Assembly: GCF_024586455.1 (NCBI RefSeq)
Contig: NW_026089623.1
Coordinates: forward strand, 2,725,367 to 2,789,366
Direction: 5' to 3'
Length of the DNA stretch: 64,000 nt
Source of the DNA: Bactrocera neohumeralis
Lineage: Eukaryota; Arthropoda; Insecta; Diptera; Tephritidae
A program made the translations under genes and the position numbers. Of this stretch, positions 42,454 to 53,173 are shown piece by piece (the stretch's first letter is position 1; every line of letters begins with the position of its first letter). The notes under the pieces are model-generated. The model saw only the letters and a list, made by a program, of their open reading frames with translations, was not told where the DNA came from and ran no database searches.

Positions 42454-45135
42454 ATGTGACCTGGTCTACGAAAAGGGAGCTAACGTGCGAAAACTAGTTT
42501 TCTGGGAAACAGCTGTTAAAAATAAACAACTCGTTTCGTCAGTTTCTCGTTATCTCATTAATTGTTCTCCTTTCCAGAGGCTTCAAGGACGTCCAGTAAG
42601 TGTTGTTTTTGGTCGGAATATTATTATAGTTCATCGTGTAAGTTGCTAGTGTGGAACATTTAAAAAAGTAACACTGAAGAAGTGATGTTTACTCTAATAC
42701 CGCGCAGCTGCTGTTGTCTTGTTCTCATTCGTCTCTCTTTCCGGATGTTCTGTTATCACATTTGTGTAAGTGTTTCTGTTGATTATCGTCTTCGCATTTC
42801 GCATGAAATGAAACATGAGTGTTGATGAGGAGTTCAGTGCCGTATACGGACAATATTTCCATGAAAAGGATGATGAAAACAATGAAGAGAGCGATTATGA
42901 TGAAGACGAAGTATGTGTATCTCAGGCGGAAGATGATACCGAACAAACTTTTGTTAAGATTGACCTGTCTGTTGTTGAAGTAAAGGAGGAGGAGCTGGTA
43001 ACAATATTTCTGTCAAAAGATTGTTGTAATATTAAATGTCATACACTGATACCACGGGAAATGATCGAGAGTACGCGGAACAATTGTTTAGAGATGTCGA
43101 AAGATGAACTTGATTTAGTAATACTAAGTCACATCGAAGCTGGAATTATGAGTAACAAAAAGCTAGAAAGTGTATACGCAAAGCTTGCTGGGCGAAAGAA
43201 ATATGGACAGAGACAGAATACAGAAGTTGTGAGGCATAAAATTACATTTACCTTCTACAGAGTACCTGTTTGTCGTTCGTTTTTCCTTTTTGTACAGGGT
43301 GTAACAGTGCGCCAACACGGACTGGCAAATAAACCGAGTAGGTACACATCCAAAGTCATTTAAACCGGCTTGCATCGAAAAAGCTGTTAAATTCATCGAG
43401 TCTATAGCTGATTTAATGGCTCTTCCACTGCCCGGATGACTCCCAAAATTTAAGGATTTTCGGATAATGAAACTGCCACCAGCGAGACGAAGTCCTCAAT
43501 TTATCGAAAATACATTTCTTCACTCAGTGATGACGAATTAAAGATGAGTAAGTCCGCAGTTTTCGACGGATATGGTCCAAATACATACCCTACGTTACAG
43601 TTATGAAACCAGCGGATGATCTCTGCGATGTCTGCCGTGGTAAGTAGCTCATTATTTGCTCATTTTATAGTTGTATCAAACGTTGAGATTAAATTCAGTA
43701 TTTTTTTTCTTTTAATAGGAAACGCAATATCGAATGCGCAAGCCAAAGATGTTACTGACATTGAACGTGAACAGAAGCTTAATAAATTTCTTGATCACCT
43801 CCACCGAGCCCGAAATCAACGAGAATATTATCAAAGTTGGTGTAGAAATACTGACCCTACAGCAGTCGTTCTGTCATTTGATTTTGCTCAAACCGTTCAC
43901 TACCCTGTCAGTCCACAACAACCTGATACAGCATACTTCAAAGCAACCAAGAGGTGCGGAGTCTTCGGAATTACAGACGAAAAACAAAAAGTTCAGGTTA
44001 GAATTTCAAACTGAATCATAGGAACTCAAATTGCTCGCCTTTACAGGATCTTACTTATAATTTTTTTTTACAGTACAATTACATGCTAGACAAAAAAAAG
44101 ATGACGTTAGTAAAGGACCGAACTGTGTTGTGAGCATTCTGCATTATCACCTGGAAACCTACTATAAAGATATTGAAACACTCGTTCTTTTCTGTGACAA
44201 TTGTGTTGGGCAGAATAAGAATAACACTGTGCTATCATATCTGCAATTTCGTTTGACTCGGGGTCTTAACAAAACTATTTTATTAAATTTTCTGCTTACA
44301 GGGCGCACTAAGTTCGCGCCTGATCGTTACTTCGGTATTTTCAAAGGTAAGTATGCTGTCAGTAACATCGACACGTATGCAGATTTACTGCAGTGTGTCG
44401 AGGCATCATCACCTGGGGGTTATAATAAAGCTGTATCGCCTGAAAAAGTCGTCTGGTATTAATGGGACAGCTATTTTAAACCACTGTACAAGTCACTTGT
44501 TGGAATAACGCAATTCCATCATTTCATAATCTCTACAGATTGTGTAAAAACAAAGAAATTCGCAGACAGTGAAGAAGTGCAGTCCTTTAAGCTTCTGTTA
44601 AAACCTATCGATCCTGAAATGCCGAAAGTTATACAACCAGCCGGTTTATCTTTGTAACGTCAGTGGTACATCTATCACAATCTTCGCAGCTTAGTTTCGG
44701 ATATATCTAAAGTAGATATTGTGGCTCCATTGCCGAAAGATTTGCCATCGAAGAAACGGACGGCAAAAACTAGTGAAGATGTTTTCAAACCAGACGAGGA
44801 ACCAGGTCCATCTTCCTCAGGATCAACACGTAAAAAGATCTCAAGAAAAATACATAAACTACTCAGCATTATTATTTTTGGCCCATAATACGTTTTTCTA
44901 GTGTATAATCATGTCTTTATAGCTTATAATTCAATGTATTTTGTTCATTACAAAAAATATATATTTTTTCGTATTTTTACTCTTCTTTCTCTACATTTTT
45001 AGGGAACTTTCAAACAGGTTATAACTTTTTGGATTCTATCACGTGAAAAAGCATCTCATCTTCCATCCGAATCAACTAAGAAGTGAAAATTGATTTTTTG
45101 ACACCTAAGCCCCCTTTCCGTAGACCAGGTCACAT
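42454..45135 (+). mobile_element. DNA transposon of unassigned superfamily, intron-containing
   Basis: 2682 bp. The TIR starts ATGTGACCTGGTCTACG, exact for 17 bp at both ends and imperfect to about 28 bp. Flanked by ATAAT at 42449-42453 and 45136-45140. Encodes one transposase-like protein on the plus strand with two small introns. Conserved motifs resemble a protein type repeated in many invertebrate genomes, but I cannot name a superfamily. A 5-bp duplication excludes mariner (TA) and piggyBac (TTAA) types. Confidence 0.8.
42815..44881 (+). pseudogene. Transposase-like protein of the 42454-45135 element
   Basis: Starts at 42815 (MSVDEEFSAVYG) with an acidic N-terminus. The order is then: a possible DNA-binding half; a frameshift near 43337; LMALPLPG and KPADDLCDVC (a Cys pair) near 43430-43640; intron 1 (43640-43718, GT-AG); an EREQKLNKFLDHLHRARNQR helix; VVLSFDFAQTVHYP (candidate first Asp); intron 2 (43997-44073, GT-AG); a frame change in an 8-A run at about 44090; LVLFCDNCVGQNKNN (candidate second Asp); GRTKFAPDRYFG (candidate third acid region); an in-frame stop near 44460; and a Ser-rich tail. 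Four lesions make it dead, but the layout is clear. Catalytic assignments are inference. Confidence 0.7.
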
Positions 45136-45581
45136 ATAATCATTTGCGCAAAGGTGTAGGGTAGGTAGGTTCGAGCTGATGTAGCGCATGCTTTGAGCTC
45201 TTGAATAATTTATTTTATCACTTGCGAAACGACGTCGGGTAGATAGCTGATGTAGGGCACGTTTTGAGCTTTTGAACTCCTTAAATATTTTATGTGGTAA
45301 ATAAAAAAAGGATCTTTATCCTTTCTTACAAATGTATTTCTGGGAAAAATAAGATTATACGAAAAGGAGAAAGATCCTTTTTTTACAAATATATTTCTAG
45401 GAAAAATAAGAATTCATATTTTTGGACTACTATGTATATAATAATTGTGCTTAAGCATTCCTATATAAACAATGTAATATTTATTTTGTATTCATTTGTG
45501 GTTTTGCGCGCAATAGATGAGCATTACTTACGCCTCCTTTACACTACTCGCGAAGTTAAACATATTTCTCAAAGCAAAACA

Positions 45582-46055
45582 ATGTCGGAAGTAAAAAAGA
45601 AGAGACGGCAATACTGTGCGGAATACATTAAATCCGGATTCATTGAAAATCCCACAAACCCATCCTCGCCTTTGTGTCTTCTATGTCTAAAAACGTTTTC
45701 AAATGAAGCAATGAAGCCTTCAAGACTGCAAGATCATTTGAATAAAATGCATCTAGATAAGAGAGACAAGAATGTAGCATATTTTCAAGACCTAGAGAAG
45801 AAGTATAATACTCAGCCAAGTGTAGCAAAACTATTTTCGGCGGCTGCTAAGCAAGATGACGACGGACTTCGAACTTGGTACAATATCTCTTTGTTAATTG
45901 CTCAAAAAGGCAAACCACATAACATAGCAGAAGAGTTAATATTGCCAGCAATAAATGAAGTAATAACTACTATGCTTCATAAACCGGCCGCAGATATTAT
46001 CCGAAAAATTCCTTTGAGTAATAATTCTGTGCAAAGACGAATTGATGAAATTTAA
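45582..46055 (+). pseudogene. hAT transposase N-terminus with BED zinc finger
   Basis: 158 residues from MSEVKKKRRQYC. Residues about 27-55 form a C2H2-type BED finger: CLLCLKTFSNEAMKPSRLQ then HLNKMH. This is followed by the hAT region SLLIAQKGKPHNIAEELILP and IPLSNNSVQRRIDEI. A stop follows, but the next bases still read as SQFSIQLDKST, the start of the RNase H-like fold with its first Asp. Homology then ends at 46116. Most of the catalytic domain is lost. Confidence 0.8.
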
Positions 46056-46116
46056 TTGTGCGATCACCTTAAGACAAGCCAATTCTCAATTCAGCTCGAT
46101 AAGTCCACTTTACCTT

Positions 46117-46610
46117 TGCTGACTTGCCGATTAAAAGAGGCTTAAGTTTTTCGGTATCATCCATCCATTTGCTGTAAAATAAAATGGTGAATCAATCTTT
46201 ACTGTGCTTACCCCCATGACATTTTTTATTTTTAAAGGCAGTTTCATCAGCATTAAGTATATCCTTAGGTTCGTAATCTTTTATCTGATCACTCATCTTT
46301 CCCTTCCATTCACAGCATACGCCATCACTGAAACAAGAACTTTCGCCGCACATTTTTTTCAATGTGATATCGTGCTGCTTTTTAAATCGATCTAGCCAAC
46401 CACTGCTTGCCTTAAAATCTATTATTTTAATAGCTTTTGCAAAAAACAAAGCCTATTCTTTTAATAACCCGCTTCTGTTCACTATGAGATCATGATTGCA
46501 TAATACATTTTTTTTATGTAGAATTAATGTTAATGTTGATGGAGCGATATTAAATTGTTTGCCACTTAAATTTTTTTTTGTTTCATTACACTGTGATAGT
46601 AAAAAAAAAA
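46117..46610 (-). pseudogene. Pogo/Tigger-type transposase fragment
   Basis: Minus-strand pieces: NIAPSTLTLILHKKN (CENP-B-type HTH, near 46560), DFKASSGWLDRFKKQHDI, YEPKDILNADETAF (first catalytic Asp) and, in another frame down to about 46120, EKLKPLLIGKSAK. These motifs run in the order expected for pogo transposases. The second and third acids are not present. Several frameshifts. Confidence 0.75.
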
Positions 46611-46619
46611 AAGACAAGA

Positions 46620-47190
46620 CCAAATTCGACGGTTTCCCCCTATTTCGGGTCCTACGAATCGAACTGCATCATTACTTTTTTGAGTTACAATCATGGTTTC
46701 ATACAAAAATTTTTGTTGAAGTTTTTCATCAAAATGGCCCATTGTAAGAGAAAGGCACATTTTTCTTCGGTCTCTAACTTTTTAATGTTGACTTTTTTTG
46801 GTATTAAACTTTCTTTGTAAAGCTTCTCAGAATAAGTCCGTCTTTAAGTTCTTAGATGACTGTAAACCCCAAAATCAATGTTTGTTGTGTCCTTATAGCC
46901 AATATGTCGAAAAAACTGAAATTTAATCCATTTGTTTTAATGTTTTTTCCCTCACGTTTCGTCAATATTATAATTTACCCTTTGATACTTATACATTAAG
47001 TGACATCTTGTAATAGTAAGAAACTTAAGCAAAGACAACGTTCTGAGCAAACTAACCATTAGAAAAAAAACTTATCAAAATTTGTATTTTTTAAAAAAGC
47101 TACACTAACTATGTTTGTGTGCTATTTTATTTTTTTTGTATCTTATAAGTGTTATCAATAAGTATCATAAATTTGTACACAATATTTAAA
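46620..47190. other. No gene or recognised repeat
   Basis: AT-rich. The ORF at 46566-46760 has no match I can support. Confidence 0.35.
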
Positions 47191-47196
47191 TTAAAT

Positions 47197-47565
47197 TTAA
47201 TAAGACTCATCTATCAATGTCCAACACAAATCAGCAAGCAACGAGTCAAGCTTTTTGCCACTGTACCAATGCTCAAGGGGGGCGGCGACTTGGTGAAATC
47301 TTTCTCCATGCTCATCGGATTCAGGCGGAACTTGCTGCTCAAAATAGTCCTTGTGATGGTGAAGGAAATTAATTTTTAAGGACATATTCACACCTATTTC
47401 TTCAAAAGCGTCTACCATGTCATCCACATATTTTTTCCAATCTTCAGACCGGTGCACTCCTAAGCAATGGTTTATAACGATCATAACGGAGTTCCAGGCA
47501 ATTTTTTCATTTTGGCCTTAGAAGTTTCTGCGAATTTTGCGTTCTTCATAGTTTTTTTTATCGGG
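47197..47565 (-). pseudogene. Module X, third copy, different subfamily
   Basis: 47484-47197 reads HRSEDWKKYVDDMVDAFEEI, NMSLKINFLHHHKDYF, SDEHGERFHQVAAPLEHWY and LLADLCWTLIDES. The same NMS-KI-FL-H and SDEHGERFHQ motifs occur at 62837-63097. Upstream coding in another frame reaches the N gap. The function is unknown to me; it is probably the C-terminal part of a DNA transposon protein. Confidence 0.6.
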
Positions 47566-47570
47566 GGCCC

Positions 47571-47670
47571 NNNNNNNNNNNNNNNNNNNNNNNNNNNNNN
47601 NNNNNNNNNNNNNNNNNNNNNNNNNNNNNNNNNNNNNNNNNNNNNNNNNNNNNNNNNNNNNNNNNNNNNN
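47571..47670. other. Assembly gap, 100 N
   Basis: Exactly 100 undetermined bases, the usual placeholder for a scaffold gap of unknown length. Sequence left and right of it need not be neighbours. Confidence 1.
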
Positions 47671-47672
47671 TA

Positions 47673-48071
47673 GGTTGTCCTGTTATTTTATTAAGAAACC
47701 TGAATCCACCTAAACTTTGCAATGGCACGCTTTTGCTGGTAAAATTACTGAAAACTTTCATAATAGAGTGCACAATACTCACAGGATGTGGTACCGGAGA
47801 AGATGTATTGATTCCCCGGATCCCTATGATACCATCGGATTTACCATTCCAATTTAAACGTTTACAATTTCCTGTAAAGACATCTTTTGTAATGACCATT
47901 AATAAATCGCAGGGTCAAACCTTCAACGTTGCAGGCTTAGATTTGAGCGTTGACTGTTTTTCACATGGCCAACTGTATGTCGCTCTTTCAAGAGTAACCT
48001 CAAGAGAAAACATGTTTGTATTGTCGAATGACAAGAAAGCTGTGAACGTTGTATATAAAGACATTCTGTAA
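47673..48071 (+). pseudogene. Helitron helicase C-terminus
   Basis: The frame opens directly at the gap and reads GCPVILLRNLNPPKLCNGT, then FVMTINKSQGQTFNVAGLDL and FSHGQLYVALSRVTSRENM, ending at a stop. These are the C-terminal blocks of the PIF1-like helicase of the Helitron RepHel protein (motifs V-VI; QLYVALSRV with Arg finger). The replication-initiator part and helicase N-terminus are missing in or beyond the gap. The visible part itself has no stops or frameshift. Confidence 0.85.
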
Positions 48072-48331
48072 TATGTTAATTGTTGTTGTAAAAATAAAAT
48101 AAATATGTAAAAATGCAAAAAAATGTAGGGTATGAATTTAGATATTCCAAAGATAGCAAGGAAGTCTTCATGGTATAAAGAAAGGGGAATTGTTTTACTC
48201 CAAATGTAACGCGTGCGGGCCACGGGCAGTAATGAATAAATCAAAACTACGGGATCGATTTTAATCATTTTTTCAGTGAGTGACATAGGCCTTATATTTT
48301 ATTTCCGTGCGAGGCCGGGGCGGGTTGCTAG
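48072..48331 (+). other. Helitron 3' end with hairpin and CTAG
   Basis: The 3' non-coding end after the helicase. It finishes GGCCGGGGCGGGTTGCTAG with a GC-rich subterminal stretch capable of a small stem and the terminal CTAG of the CTRR class, followed by T (48332), as expected for insertion between A and T. Confidence 0.7.
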
Positions 48332-48337
48332 TAATAT

Positions 48338-49310
48338 ATAAATCAGGTTAAGTTAATATAGTGGCAGATGCATTATCTAGACAGTAGTTGAATCAGGTTT
48401 CTGATGATTCATCGGAAATGCGACTCAACATTCGGCGGAAAGCTCAGATAATGTACAAATTCGGGAAACAAAAAAACCATTGAATCAGTTTAAACAGCAA
48501 ATATTACTGGGAAAGGAACGTTTTACGATACATAAATCGGTAATTAATACCGATACGTGATACGTAAGAAATTGTGAGATTTGTAATAAAGATAGATATG
48601 ATAAGCATCCGCAGAAAGTACCAGGTTCCTATACCGAAGGATGAGGGGATACAAGTTCACATGAATATATTTTATACGCAGTCTTTAAAATTTATTACAT
48701 GCATTGACGCATATTCGAAGTTTTTAGTTGTTAAACATATTGAAGATAAGATTAATTTAGAAGATAAAGTGTAAAAATATTGCAAAGTTTTCGAAATGTT
48801 AGAAGAATAACAATTGACCATGAACCAGAATTTACAACAGTGCAGTTTAAGAATTTGATGCAAAGAATTCAAGTTGAAATTTACTTTTGTAACCAAATCA
48901 CAGTACCACAAACGGTCAGGTTGCGAGAGTTAATAGAAATTAATTGAAATTGCTCTGTCTGAAGCAGGAATATAGCTTGATCAGCTTTTCTGAATCAATT
49001 TATATGGTGTTTACCAATAAAACAAAAAACTATAAATTCTGTAACTGATAAAAACCCGTTCGGGATCCTTTATAACAAGGTAGTGCATGATACTGTACCA
49101 TCAAAGCTTTTGTCAGCACAAAGTAAAATGCTGGAAAGGCATAATAAGAACAGAAATCTAAAAACTTATTTATGTGGGGAGATAATATACGAAAAGATTC
49201 CTAGACAAAGAATTAAGCTGAATCCCGGATATTAAAGACATATTGTAAAAGAGGATTTAGGAAATAATTTAGAATTAATCGGTAAAACAAGGATAATATA
49301 AAGTCATAAA
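48338..49310 (+). pseudogene. Errantivirus pol remnant: RNase H end and integrase
   Basis: Begins at VADALSRQ, the RNase H end. CEICNKDR is a remnant of the integrase zinc domain. 48574-48774 has VHMNIFYTQSLKFITCID, the core start, where the catalytic Asp is replaced by Asn. TIDHEPEF keeps the second Asp. The third acid position (NGQVxR) carries Ala. Stops occur at several sites. The C-terminal part continues to about 49310. Cannot be functional. Confidence 0.7.
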
Positions 49311-49338
49311 CGAAACCTTATTTACTTTTTCAGAAAAC

Positions 49339-50175
49339 GATGACAATAATAATTTTAATGTTGCTAACAATAGCAAAGGCAGATTTTGTGGACTTTACGA
49401 GAGAAAACTACGCATTAATGCAGGATGGAAATATGTTTATATAATGACTATGGGGAAGTGTTTCATATAACTAATTTAACATATTTTGAAGAGATAATAT
49501 CATAAAACGTATTGTAATGGTAAAATGAGGTACAATAACTTAGAAGAAGTTAACAAAAATGATGTATTTGATATACAATTTAGAATAGCAACCAGAAATA
49601 GAACTTATAGAGACTTTGTTAGGACACCAAAAAACAGACCTTATGTAACCTTAATGTAAAAAATTGTAAAAAAGAATAGGTAAATTTTTATTGTAAAATT
49701 GAAAATACCAATACTTGTTTATCAGAAATTTTAACTGGTAAAAAAGCCAAATGTAAAAATATTCAAGAAAGAATTATATGAAATTAAAGAAGGTGCAATA
49801 TTAGTTTCAGGAAACCATACTATTGATCGTCAATCGGTAAATGGAGTTTACCTTGTTACATTTAAATATCAAACAAATATTGCTAACATATCTTATGAAA
49901 ATACCGATTCAAAAATTTGGGAATATGTTAAAACTAGAGATTTGAATAATTTAGAAATTATCAAATTTATTGAATCTGAGGATTATGATTTAAAAAATAA
50001 TATATATAAAAAAATATAAATTTTATTAATTGGATTTTTATAACTATCACAATTATAATTATAGCAGTATACGTAGTTTTTAAACTGTTAAAACTAATTG
50101 TAAGTTGTAAGGAAAATAGAAATTCAAAAATGCAAGAAGAAATGTTCAATAAACTTACTTTTGGAATTGATAACT
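49339..50175 (+). pseudogene. Errantivirus env-like remnant
   Basis: Starts with an ATG and a short hydrophobic leader (MTIIILMLLTIAKA), overlapping the end of pol. Downstream fragments run in two or more frames with several stops. Near 50030-50105 a hydrophobic stretch rich in Ile/Val precedes a short basic tail, as expected for a C-terminal membrane anchor of a fusion-type envelope protein. The order leader, ectodomain, anchor and tail is kept, but the gene is broken many times. Family assignment is inference from position and composition. Confidence 0.55.
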
Positions 50176-50189
50176 AGACACATCTAATG

Positions 50190-51253
50190 ACAGAATAGAG
50201 ACGATTCTCTTAAGGAAAGAGATAAATAATATTGCCCTTAGCTCAATAGCATAACGGGTAATATATACAAAAACTATAATAAGAAATCCGTAAAGCTTTA
50301 ATTGAATTAATAAGAAATAAACGAAGCTGAGTCAGCTTCAATTTATAAACATATCTTAAGAAATTCGAGTTCTTTAATGAGGTTTGAACTGCGCAGTTAG
50401 TATTAAGGGGTTATATACAGTTAGGAGGTCGAAAAAAAGGCATTTTTCAAGAATTTGTTCTAAGAAAACTATTTCGTTTATTGATTTGAAACTTGGCAGG
50501 TATATTATGACAACCTTAAACTATATTCACATATTTTTTATTGCCAAAAATAATGATCGGGAACGTTGATATTGCCAATTTTGCAGAGGTCCGCAAAAAA
50601 AAGGCCTCTTGCGGTGAGCACGATATCTCCGGACTGGATCATCTAAAATGCAAAAGCCAAATAAATTTCATTAATATAATAAATAATCTAGTGATTGATC
50701 GAAGGAATTAGCAAAAAAAAAAAATTTTTTGACAAAATGGCGGCTACTCAAAGCAAAAGGTTCGATTTTCGACCAAAATTCAGGTCTATAATTGTTTATA
50801 AAAATAAGAAATTTTCATCGGATGTGGAAATCTTTCGATTAATTACTAAAAAATATAGCTAAGAAGCTTGTGTAAAAATTTCAGACCGATCGGTTGAGCC
50901 GTTTCTGAGAAATCTTGCTCACCGATTTTGAAAACACCGTTTCGAGAAAAACGAGTTTAAAGTTTTGAAAGCACTTTACATGTAGTCGGCGCGCCATCAC
51001 TAATGTGTCTATAACTTCGAAAATATTCGTCGGATCGACTTGAAATTTTGTACGTGCATACTCAGATATATATATATTAAGAAAACGCAAAAAAAATCGA
51101 TTTTTTGAAAATCCTAACTGTATATAACCCCTTAAGTAAACAATATTGTAACCTATAAATAAATGCATCATGGAATAAAGAACACTTTCGATTGTAGTCA
51201 AAAAGAAGATAGTTTATTTTTTAAAAACGCGTTCCACGCTATACGAAAGTTAA
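50190..51253 (+). repeat. 3' LTR of the errantivirus remnant, split by a MITE
   Basis: A purine-rich run (AAGGAAAGAGATAA, about 50212-50225) could be the polypurine tract. A TATAAATAAATG box lies near 51153, and the sequence closes around CGAAAGTTAATT. The MITE at 50407-51131 interrupts it. With no second LTR, the boundaries are estimates. Confidence 0.5.
50407..51131. mobile_element. TTAA-flanked MITE with 20-bp perfect TIR
   Basis: 725 bp, TIR GGGGTTATATACAGTTAGGA at both ends (50407-50426 and 51112-51131), flanked by TTAA at 50403-50406 and 51132-51135. TTAA duplication is the piggyBac signature. Non-coding. A diverged relative lies at 17513-18217. Confidence 0.85.
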
Positions 51254-51940
51254 TTCGCACACATAACAAAAACTGTTGTTTTTGTTTACGCACTGCCTAG
51301 GCATTGTACATACCTAAAAATCTTAAACACAGTAATTTCAAAAATGTTAAAGAACTCAAAAACGTTTTGCTCTCCAAACAAAGAACACTTAACCGATTCG
51401 GACACCGTTAGTCTACTGATAATTTTTGTATTGTAAAATACGCTGTTTACTTCAAACAAGCAGGTAGAACCGCTCCAAAACGGATAAATCCCTGATCGTA
51501 TGAAAATATGAGATGATGCAATATAATGAAATTTTATGTATTGTAAAATCTAAAGCCGCAGGTTACAGAATATCTGTGAGTGAGTGAGTCAGGGTATCAA
51601 ACTGCATTAGAAACACCTTAGAATTTTCATGTCACAAATTATGTGTCTACCAGTGTAATCAATGTATACTGTGCACTACAAAACATGTAGATAGATACCA
51701 CAAAACATTTGTAGATATTATAAAAAAGACAATATTGAATCAGAAATTTGGTAACAAACCGATTCAATTGATGAGGAAAAAACTGAAAATGACAAAATCA
51801 ATTGTTTAAATAATTAATATATTTTTATAATATAGTTTAAGATAATCCATTGCAAGAAATTTGCTAATATAATAAACAAAAATGTAATTAAAATACATAG
51901 ACATTATATGTGTGATTTTTTCAATTTCATATATTCTCAT
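51254..51940. other. Non-coding; contains a dispersed repeat at 51540-51650
   Basis: No gene. 51540-51650 matches 19860-19990 in inverted orientation (CAGAATATCTGTG, TCAGGGTATCAAACTGCATT). The remainder is AT-rich and unassigned. Confidence 0.5.
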
Positions 51941-52068
51941 TATACTCTTGCAACCAGTTGCTACAGAGTATTATAATTTTGTTCACCTAACGGTTGTACG
52001 TATCACCTAAAACTAAGCAATATAGATATAGGGTTATAACTATGTACATTGTACATACATATATATTA

Positions 52069-53173
52069 GGTTGTCAAATATCTCCCTTCCGTCTTCCTTG
52101 AATTTCGCGGTTATGTATAAAGCACTACAGAGCTCGTATCTGGCAATACTATACATCTTTGAAAGGTCTTGCCATAACTTACAAAACGACGCTATGCATG
52201 ATTAGTTTAGATATTGCGTTCAACAGTTATAGGCGTGTAAACCTGGAGTTCTCTAACTGCGAAATTCGCGCTATTTTAAAGTTTTCCTTCGTTAAAGGCA
52301 AATCCGCTAGAGACACGTTCCGTGAGATTAATGGTGTTTTGAGGGATGGTACTCTATCACTTCGAACTGGGGAGGAATAGTTTCGACGATTCAGAGCGGG
52401 TGAAAACGACACCATGGATAAGTCAACCGGCGGAAGACCCTGTGACGACGAATACCGATCAAATCATGGAAAACATCGAGTGTGAGTTAGTCATAAAAAC
52501 ATTTTAAATCATCTGCAGAAGGCTGGATACACAAAAAAGCTTGATGTTTGAGTGGCGCATGATTTGACGCAAAAAAACCTTCTGGACCAAATCAACGACT
52601 GGGATATGCTGCTGAAACGGAACGAATTCGACCCATTTTTGAAGCCGATGGTGACTGGCGATGAAAAATGGATCACATACGACACAATACCAAGCGAAAA
52701 CGGTCGTGGTCAAAGGCCGATTGATAGCCAGGAAGGTTTTGCTGTGTGTTTGGTGGGATCGGAAGGAAATCAGCCACTTTAAGCTGCTCCCATATGGCCA
52801 GACGCTTAATTCTACCATCTTCTGCGAACAACTGGACCACTTGAAGCAAGCGATCGACCAGAAGTGTCCAGAATTGGCCTACAGGAAGAGTGTAGTGTTC
52901 CACCAGGACAACGCCAGACAACACACTTCGTTGATGACGCGTCAGAAGCTACGGGAGCTCGGATGGGAGGTTTTATCGCATCCACCTATAGCCCGGACAT
53001 AGCGCCAAGTGATTACCACCTGTTCCTGTCCATGGCGAACACCCTCGTTGGTAAAATTGAACTAAAAAGAGGCCTGTGAAAGGTGGCGCATTGAACTAAA
53101 TCCGATCACTGTAACATTTTTTATAAAGCATTGAATATAGAACAAAAAAGCGCAAGGGAGATATTTGACAACC
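52069..53173 (+). mobile_element. Mariner element with 20-bp TIR and TA duplication
   Basis: 1105 bp. TIR GGTTGTCAAATATCTCCCTT at both ends; TA at 52067-52068 and 53174-53175. Inserted in mini-me copy D. Slightly shorter than a full mariner (about 1.3 kb), so internal deletions are likely. Confidence 0.9.
52159..53079 (+). pseudogene. Mariner DD34D transposase, broken
   Basis: Plus-strand frames: 52159-52380 N-terminal DNA-binding region (CEIRAILKFSFVKGKSARDT); 52552-52782 with HDLTQKNLLDQIND and PMVTGDEKWITYD (first Asp); 52661-53002 with YGQTLNSTIFCEQLDHLK and VVFHQDNARQHTS (second Asp); 52980-53079 with IAPSDYHLFLSM (third Asp). All three acids survive, but at least three frame changes and several stops separate them. 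It ends early after LVGKIELKRG, so the C-terminal tail is missing. Confidence 0.85.

Larger units (their letters stand above)
42032..46116 (+). mobile_element. hAT transposon (ZBED/Buster-like), 3' truncated, carrying a nested element
   Basis: The left terminus CAGTGTTTCCCAAAGTGGGC is a typical hAT end. The BED-zinc-finger transposase start lies at 45582. Between them sits another transposon (42454-45135) with its own duplication. Linking the two halves is inference. The right part is lost at 46116, where pogo sequence begins. The region 45170-45420 has two short near-tandem duplications in the presumed 5' UTR. Confidence 0.55.
48338..51253 (+). mobile_element. Errantivirus-like gypsy provirus remnant
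   Basis: Plus-strand 3' half of an insect endogenous retrovirus: the end of RNase H, integrase, an env remnant and a 3' LTR interrupted by a MITE. The left part is cut at the Helitron end. It carries many stops and has mutated integrase residues, so it is inactive. Assigned by motif order and the presence of env after integrase. Confidence 0.7.

Noticed and set aside
47467..47899. Two ORFs reading through the N block
   Set aside because: They include unknown residues from the gap and are not real; only the helicase frame right of the gap is supported.
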